Of a DNA stretch of 18,783 nucleotides, positions 14,816-18,783 are shown one piece after another (position 1 is the stretch's first letter; every line of letters begins with the position of its first letter). The stretch is from Winogradskyella sp. GTDB taxonomy: Bacteria; Bacteroidota; Bacteroidia; Flavobacteriales; Flavobacteriaceae. The position numbers and the translations under genes are program-made. The notes beneath the pieces are model-generated. The model did no database searches. It saw nothing but the letters and a program-made list of their open reading frames with translations, and had not been told where the DNA came from. Where the stretch lies: positions 1 to 18,783 of the forward strand of contig JASBSE010000252.1 of the NCBI GenBank assembly GCA_030149115.1, written 5' to 3'.

Positions 14816-16079
14816 ATATAATAGTTCCGTGAGGAATTACAGCATCTTTTTTAACAACTACAATACCATCTTTAATCACATATTGATCGGTTTCTGTATC
14901 CTCTAAATGCTTACCTCCATTAATCCTTACATCATCTCCTATTCTACAGTTCTTATCAATAATGGTATTTTTAATAAAACAGCGCTCACCTATTCCCATC
15001 AAAATATCAATCCTTTTAGACTCAATATCTTCTAAAGATTCGTAGGTGTCGCTACCCATCATATAGGTATTTATAACTGTAGTTTCTTTACCTATACGAG
15101 ACCTAATACCGATAACCGATTTTTCAATGGTTGCTGCTTGTATTATACAACCCTCTGCTATAACAGCTTTGTTTAATGTTGTACCAGAAACTTTTGATGT
15201 TGGTAAAATACGTGCATTAGTATAAACTCTATTGTCTAAATCAAATAAATTGAATTGAGGTATATCATCCGTTAAACCTAAGTTAGCTTCAAAAAATGAA
15301 TCTATGTTACCAATGTCTGTCCAATAGCCTTCAAAAGGATAGCTGATTACTTTAAGTTTTTCTATGCTTTGAGGAATAATTTCTTTACCAAAATCTACAG
15401 TACTTTCATCATTCATCAACTCAACAAGTAGGTCTTTATTGAAGATATAAATTCCTGTAGAGCCTAAGTATTCTCTGCCTTGCTGTTTCATTTCATCACT
15501 AACTTCAGACTTCCAGTCTACAATAACATCTGCTGACGGTTTTTCAATAAAAGAGGTAATTCTATTTTTATCATCAGTTTTTAAAATTCCAAACGAAGTA
15601 CCGTCTTTCGCATTTACAGGATAAGTACCTACAGAAATATCTGCATTGGCTTCTATATGTGCATCTATCATCTTGTTATAATCCATTTGGTATAACTGAT
15701 CACCAGAAAGAATCAAAGCATATTCAAACTCATGTTGGAGAAAATGATGCATACCCTGTCTCACAGCATCAGCAGTACCTTGAAACCATTTATCACTCTT
15801 AATGGTTTGTTCAGCTGCTAAAACATCCACAAATGCTGAACTAAAAAAACTAAAGTGATATGTATTCTTTATATGTCTATTTAATGATGCTGAATTAAAT
15901 TGTGTTAAGACATACATTCGTTTTATATCAGAATTAATACAATTAGAAATTGGTATATCTACCAATCTATATTTACCAGCAATTGGTACAGCAGGTTTTG
16001 ATCGTTGTTCTGTTAAAGGGTATAATCTGGAGCCTTGTCCACCTCCAAGAATAATAGATAATACTTTACTATTAATCAT
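14814..16079 (-). CDS. glgC: Glucose-1-phosphate adenylyltransferase (ADP-glucose pyrophosphorylase)
   Basis: GlgC makes ADP-glucose from ATP and glucose-1-phosphate, the committed step of glycogen synthesis. The 421-residue protein begins with the nucleotide-binding loop GGGQGSRLYPLT (12-23) and RSKPAVPIAGKYRLVDIPISN. Further motifs are GTADAVRQ, LSGDQLYQMDY and GYWTDIG. A C-terminal left-handed beta-helix follows and ends GIVVVKKDAVIPHGTII. The RLVDIPISN block and the ending look closer to cyanobacterial/plant-type enzymes than to E. coli GlgC (FRIIDFALSN), which may mean a different set of allosteric effectors; that is inference. It starts 4 bases after the glgA stop, so the two are one operon. 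ATG at 16079 is the only sensible start. Confidence 0.96.
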   Translation of the reverse strand: MINSKVLSIILGGGQGSRLYPLTEQRSKPAVPIAGKYRLVDIPISNCINSDIKRMYVLTQFNSASLNRHIKNTYHFSFFSSAFVDVLAAEQTIKSDKWFQGTADAVRQGMHHFLQHEFEYALILSGDQLYQMDYNKMIDAHIEANADISVGTYPVNAKDGTSFGILKTDDKNRITSFIEKPSADVIVDWKSEVSDEMKQQGREYLGSTGIYIFNKDLLVELMNDESTVDFGKEIIPQSIEKLKVISYPFEGYWTDIGNIDSFFEANLGLTDDIPQFNLFDLDNRVYTNARILPTSKVSGTTLNKAVIAEGCIIQAATIEKSVIGIRSRIGKETTVINTYMMGSDTYESLEDIESKRIDILMGIGERCFIKNTIIDKNCRIGDDVRINGGKHLEDTETDQYVIKDGIVVVKKDAVIPHGTII

Positions 16080-16083
16080 AATT

Positions 16084-17490
16084 TTATGTTATTGAATTGT
16101 ATAGGTTTATATATGCTTTTGCAGAAACTTCCCAAGAATTATCAATGTTCATTATTAATTTTCTGTTATTCTTAAATTTAGTTTCCTGTTTATAAAATTC
16201 TTTTGCTCTGGCTATAGCTTCTAAAACTGAATCCTCAGATACGTCCTTATGACAAATCCCGTAGCCTTGTTCTTTATTTATATCTACCACAGTATCTTTA
16301 AGACCTCCTACGCTTCTTACAATAGGCACTGTTCCGTAACGCAAAGAGTACATTTGGTTTAACCCACAAGGCTCTACACGTGATGGCATTAATAAAAAGT
16401 CAGAACCGGCGTACATTATATGAGATAGTCTTTCATCATAACCAATAAAGCAATTATAATTACCTGTATGAATGTTCTTTAAAGATAGTAATTCTGATTC
16501 AGTTTGAGACATTCCTGAACCTAATAATAGAATAGAAATATCCTTTGATTGCAAAGCCTTGTAAAAAATATCAGGTAGTAACTCTGCTCCTTTCTCACCT
16601 ACCAACCTTCCAATAAAGGAAAATAATGGCTTAGATTCATCAAGATTAAATTCTTTACATAACCAACTTTTGTTGGCTTTCTTTCCAGAAACAACAGAAG
16701 AAGTCTTATAGTTTTTTACAATATATTCATCTGTTTCCGGATTCCATACATCAGCATCAATGCCATTTAAAATTCCTATAGTCTTCTGTCTTTCAGAACT
16801 CAATAATGCTTCTAACCCATTAGCATTTTGTATTAACTCTTCCATGTAACTAGGCGAAACAGTAGTAACTCGCCAAGCACATTTAATTGCTGCAGCTAAA
16901 GGATTTATTGTTCCATTCCAGTCTAAAAGCCCTATGTGTTCTAAATTAAATTCAGGTATTTTACTTAGGTGCTCATAAGACATCCATCCTTGATATTGAG
17001 CATTGTGTATGGTAGTTATTACAGGTATTTTATTTAAAGATTCATACTTATATGATTCTTGTGCCATAAAAGCAATTAAACCTGTATGATGATCGTGGCA
17101 ATGGATAAAATCTGGTTTTTTGTCTAATGTTAGTAACCAATCCATAGCTGCAATCTGAAACGCTAAAAAACGATCTGTATCATCTTCAGAATAGACATAA
17201 TCTTTATATAACAAAGATTCAATATGAATGAAATAAACAGGAAAGTCTAAAACATTATCCTTCAAGATCAAAACCTCAAACGGATATTGATTTTCTCCTA
17301 GCTTAACAGTAGCCTCATAAAGCGTTTTAAAAGTGTTGTTTTGAGTAAACTTATTATCGTAAAAAGGCATTATTACCGCACTATCAGCACCTAATTTATT
17401 TTGGTATTTTGGTAAAGCCCCAACTACATCTGCAAGACCACCAATTTTAGCCACAGGATAACACTCAGCACTTATATGTATTATACGCAT
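16084..17490 (-). CDS. glgA: Glycogen synthase (ADP-glucose type, GT5)
   Basis: GlgA extends alpha-1,4 glucan chains from ADP-glucose. The 468-residue protein starts MRIIHISAECYPVAKIGGLADV, with the ADP-glucose-binding K15-I-G-G-L signature (usually KVGGL or KTGGL). The GT-B fold is complete: FIHCHDHHTG (128-137), TTVSPSYMEEL, the LNGIDADVWNP hinge (241-251), FIGRLVGEKG (292-301, R295 and K300), and PSRVEPCGLNQMYSLRYG (369-386, with E373 and C375). It heads the glgAC operon and is divergent from msrB, sharing a 142-base intergenic region that must hold both promoters. A TAACTTTA word at 17511-17518 on its strand is a possible -7 box, but no well-spaced -33 element accompanies it. Confidence 0.97.
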   Translation of the reverse strand: MRIIHISAECYPVAKIGGLADVVGALPKYQNKLGADSAVIMPFYDNKFTQNNTFKTLYEATVKLGENQYPFEVLILKDNVLDFPVYFIHIESLLYKDYVYSEDDTDRFLAFQIAAMDWLLTLDKKPDFIHCHDHHTGLIAFMAQESYKYESLNKIPVITTIHNAQYQGWMSYEHLSKIPEFNLEHIGLLDWNGTINPLAAAIKCAWRVTTVSPSYMEELIQNANGLEALLSSERQKTIGILNGIDADVWNPETDEYIVKNYKTSSVVSGKKANKSWLCKEFNLDESKPLFSFIGRLVGEKGAELLPDIFYKALQSKDISILLLGSGMSQTESELLSLKNIHTGNYNCFIGYDERLSHIMYAGSDFLLMPSRVEPCGLNQMYSLRYGTVPIVRSVGGLKDTVVDINKEQGYGICHKDVSEDSVLEAIARAKEFYKQETKFKNNRKLIMNIDNSWEVSAKAYINLYNSIT

Positions 17491-17632
17491 TGTATATTAA
17501 TATTAATGCCTAAAGTTAACGAATAATAACCACTAAACATTAATGCCAACGTAAAATAAATATTACATTTTGTGTAATTAAAGTTATCTTAACTCGACCC
17601 AAGACATCAATTAAATTCCTTAAATTTAAGCT

Positions 17633-18133
17633 ATGAAAAAGATTACATTATTATTAGCCCTAGGTTTATTTATGAACTGTAACTCTTCGGCTCAAAAAAA
17701 AGAAAATAAACAAAAAGAAGAATTTCCTGTTACTAAAACCGACGCTGAGTGGAAAGCTGAATTGACCGAAATGGAATATTATGTACTAAGAGAAGCTGGT
17801 ACAGAACGCGCGTTTTCTAGTCCTTTGAATAAAAATTACGAAAAAGGTGTTTATCATTGCGCTGCATGTGATACACCTCTGTTTAAAAGCGAACATAAAT
17901 TTGATTCAGGTACTGGTTGGCCAAGTTTTGATAAAGAGATTGAAGGGAACGTATCTTTCTCAACAGATTACGAGATTGGTTATGCACGTACCGAAGAACA
18001 CTGTGCAACATGTGGTGGACATTTAGGACATGTTTTTAATGATGGCCCAAAAGCCACCACAGGGAAACGTCATTGTATTAATGGTGTAGCCTTAAACTTT
18101 GTCCCAGAGGAAAAAAATAAAAAAGATGAATAG
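17633..18133 (+). CDS. msrB: Peptide-methionine (R)-S-oxide reductase MsrB, lipoprotein form
   Basis: MsrB reduces the R epimer of methionine sulfoxide in proteins. The 166-residue sequence has the full domain: Zn-binding C76-x2-C79 and C124-x2-C127, FDSGTGWPSF (90-99), GHLGHVFNDGP (129-139) and the catalytic C148 in KRHCINGVAL. Unlike the common cytoplasmic enzyme, it starts with a signal peptide whose core ends LFMNC, placing a lipidation Cys at 16; Asn at -1 is atypical. A charged linker (SAQKKENKQKEE) then separates the anchor from the domain. So it is probably a membrane-anchored, periplasm-facing repair enzyme, needing reducing power from outside the cytoplasm. The stop codon overlaps the following DUF1572 gene by 8 bases, so the two are translationally coupled. 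Confidence 0.93.
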   Translation: MKKITLLLALGLFMNCNSSAQKKENKQKEEFPVTKTDAEWKAELTEMEYYVLREAGTERAFSSPLNKNYEKGVYHCAACDTPLFKSEHKFDSGTGWPSFDKEIEGNVSFSTDYEIGYARTEEHCATCGGHLGHVFNDGPKATTGKRHCINGVALNFVPEEKNKKDE

Positions 18134-18677
18134 TTATCTTGAAAGTAGCATAAAACAATTTGAGTATTATAAAAGTCTTGGTGATAAAACTTTTAACCAA
18201 TTAACTTTTGATGAGTTGAAAAATGAATTTACAGAAGATTCCAATTCAATTTCTATCATAGTAAAACATATTGTTGGTAATATGCTCAGCCGCTGGACCA
18301 ATTTTTTAACTGAAGATGGCGAAAAAGAATGGAGACAGCGCGATGAAGAATTTATTGACTCTTTTCATTCTAAAGAAGAGCTAATAAACGCCTGGAATAA
18401 AGGTTGGGATTGCTTATTCACTGCAATAATACCTCTAAAAAATGAAGATTTAGAGCGAATTATCTACATAAGAAATCAAGGTCACACTGTGGTTGAAGCC
18501 ATAAACAGACAAATGATGCACTATGCCTACCATGTAGGTCAGATTGTTTTTTTAGGTAAACTTACCAAAGGAAAAAATTGGCAGTCCTTATCTATACCTA
18601 AAGGAAAATCAAAGAATTACAATCAAGAAAAATTTGCAAAAGACAAAGGCAAAAGACATTTTACCGAAGACCTTTAA
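18126..18677 (+). CDS. DUF1572 protein of the DinB/YfiT metal-binding fold
   Basis: The best start is ATG 18126, which overlaps the msrB stop by 8 bases. A longer reading from 18099 adds nine Lys-rich codons that lie inside msrB and look like shadow sequence. The resulting 183-residue protein is a four-helix bundle of the DUF1572 group, which belongs to the DinB superfamily. The metal triad expected for that fold is visible: H48 in IIVKHIVGNM, and H132 and H136 in MMHYAYHVGQI. It also has RWTNFLTEDGEKEWR, a strongly conserved stretch in the group as I recall it. DinB relatives include thiol transferases and mycothiol-dependent enzymes. A thiol-linked role beside MsrB is attractive but unproven. 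Confidence 0.9.
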   Translation: MNSYLESSIKQFEYYKSLGDKTFNQLTFDELKNEFTEDSNSISIIVKHIVGNMLSRWTNFLTEDGEKEWRQRDEEFIDSFHSKEELINAWNKGWDCLFTAIIPLKNEDLERIIYIRNQGHTVVEAINRQMMHYAYHVGQIVFLGKLTKGKNWQSLSIPKGKSKNYNQEKFAKDKGKRHFTEDL

Positions 18678-18703
18678 TATTACGTTTTGGTTTCGTAAAT
18701 TCG
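18673..18703 (+). promoter_or_regulatory. Candidate promoter for lpd
   Basis: TTTA (18673-18676), 19 bases, then TAAATTCG (18696-18703) resembles the Bacteroidota -33/-7 pair TTTG / TAnnTTTG with standard spacing, 30 bases ahead of the lpd ATG. Each box has one mismatch. It overlaps the end of the upstream gene. Confidence 0.35.
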
Positions 18704-18733
18704 TACTCTTAAAATTCAACTAAAAAATTACTC

Positions 18734-18783
18734 ATGAGTAAATACGATATCATAGTATTAGGAAGTGGTCCTGGTGGCTACGT
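18734..18783 (+). CDS. lpd: Dihydrolipoyl dehydrogenase, N-terminal fragment (3' truncated by window end)
   Basis: Only 16 codons and two bases are visible, starting at ATG 18734: MSKYDIIVLGSGPGGY and then a codon beginning GT. This is the FAD-binding Rossmann start, with G10-x-G12-x-x-G15, and is nearly invariant in lipoamide dehydrogenases, the E3 flavoenzyme of pyruvate and 2-oxoglutarate dehydrogenase complexes. Another FAD-dependent disulfide reductase (for example mercuric or glutathione reductase-like) could begin similarly, so the exact member is a reasonable guess. It lies 56 bases after the DUF1572 gene. Confidence 0.7.
   Translation, partial: MSKYDIIVLGSGPGGY

Noticed and set aside
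18099..18125. Nine-codon N-terminal extension of the DUF1572 gene
   Set aside because: It lies inside the msrB coding sequence and encodes only a Lys-rich stretch; the ATG at 18126 with an 8-base overlap is more natural.
18680..18698. TTACG/CGTAA hairpin upstream of lpd
   Set aside because: The stem has only five pairs with a nine-base loop and no following T run, and it overlaps the candidate promoter; too weak to call a terminator.
1..18783. CRISPR array, tRNA, rRNA, prophage or transposon
   Set aside because: No regularly spaced repeats, cloverleaf-like sequences, integrase or transposase motifs were seen; the base composition is even throughout.

Overview
This 18.8 kb window is AT-rich DNA from a member of the Bacteroidota, most likely a marine Flavobacteriaceae species. 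That call rests on low GC in every gene, several lipoproteins, the near absence of Shine-Dalgarno sequences, a UMF1-type transporter, and the protein flavour of the GlgC, GH15 and DUF1572 homologues. I can name a family but not a genus. No rRNA, tRNA, CRISPR array, insertion sequence or phage gene is visible. Coding density is very high and the longest gene-free stretch is about 150 bases.

Region 1 (1-3745) starts inside a plus-strand operon: the C-terminus of a Gly/Ser/Arg-tailed protein resembling YgiB/YjfM, an overlapping glutathionylspermidine-synthase-like ATP-grasp ligase (YgiC/YjfC family), and a small two-helix membrane protein with a four-Cys zinc ribbon. Converging on it from the minus strand are a lipoprotein gene and a SpeD-type pyruvoyl decarboxylase, and further upstream a second lipoprotein with a duplicated Cys-rich domain. 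Polyamine-type decarboxylase plus ATP-grasp amide ligase suggests a little-studied polyamine-conjugation system.

Region 2 (3789-6023) holds two ordinary envelope genes on the minus strand, a UMF1-family MFS transporter and an M48 zinc metalloprotease lipoprotein, separated by an intrinsic terminator that lies within the leader of the transporter gene.

Region 3 (6102-17490) is a glycogen/trehalose storage locus. On the minus strand, in transcription order, are glgA and glgC (4 bases apart), then a GH15 glucoamylase/trehalase-like protein, glgB, and a cytoplasmic GH31 alpha-glucosidase. Between glgC and the GH15 gene sits a plus-strand fused otsAB gene (trehalose-6-phosphate synthase plus phosphatase). 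GlgC makes ADP-glucose, GlgA polymerises it and GlgB branches it. OtsAB diverts glucose-6-phosphate and UDP-glucose to trehalose. GH15 and GH31 are the likely hydrolytic arm, since no phosphorylase or debranching enzyme is present here. A 25-bp palindrome separates the convergent otsAB and glgC genes, and nested inverted repeats lie between glgB and the GH31 gene.

Region 4 (17633-18783), on the plus strand, contains a lipoprotein-type MsrB methionine sulfoxide reductase overlapping a DinB-fold DUF1572 protein, then the first 16 codons of a dihydrolipoyl dehydrogenase gene.
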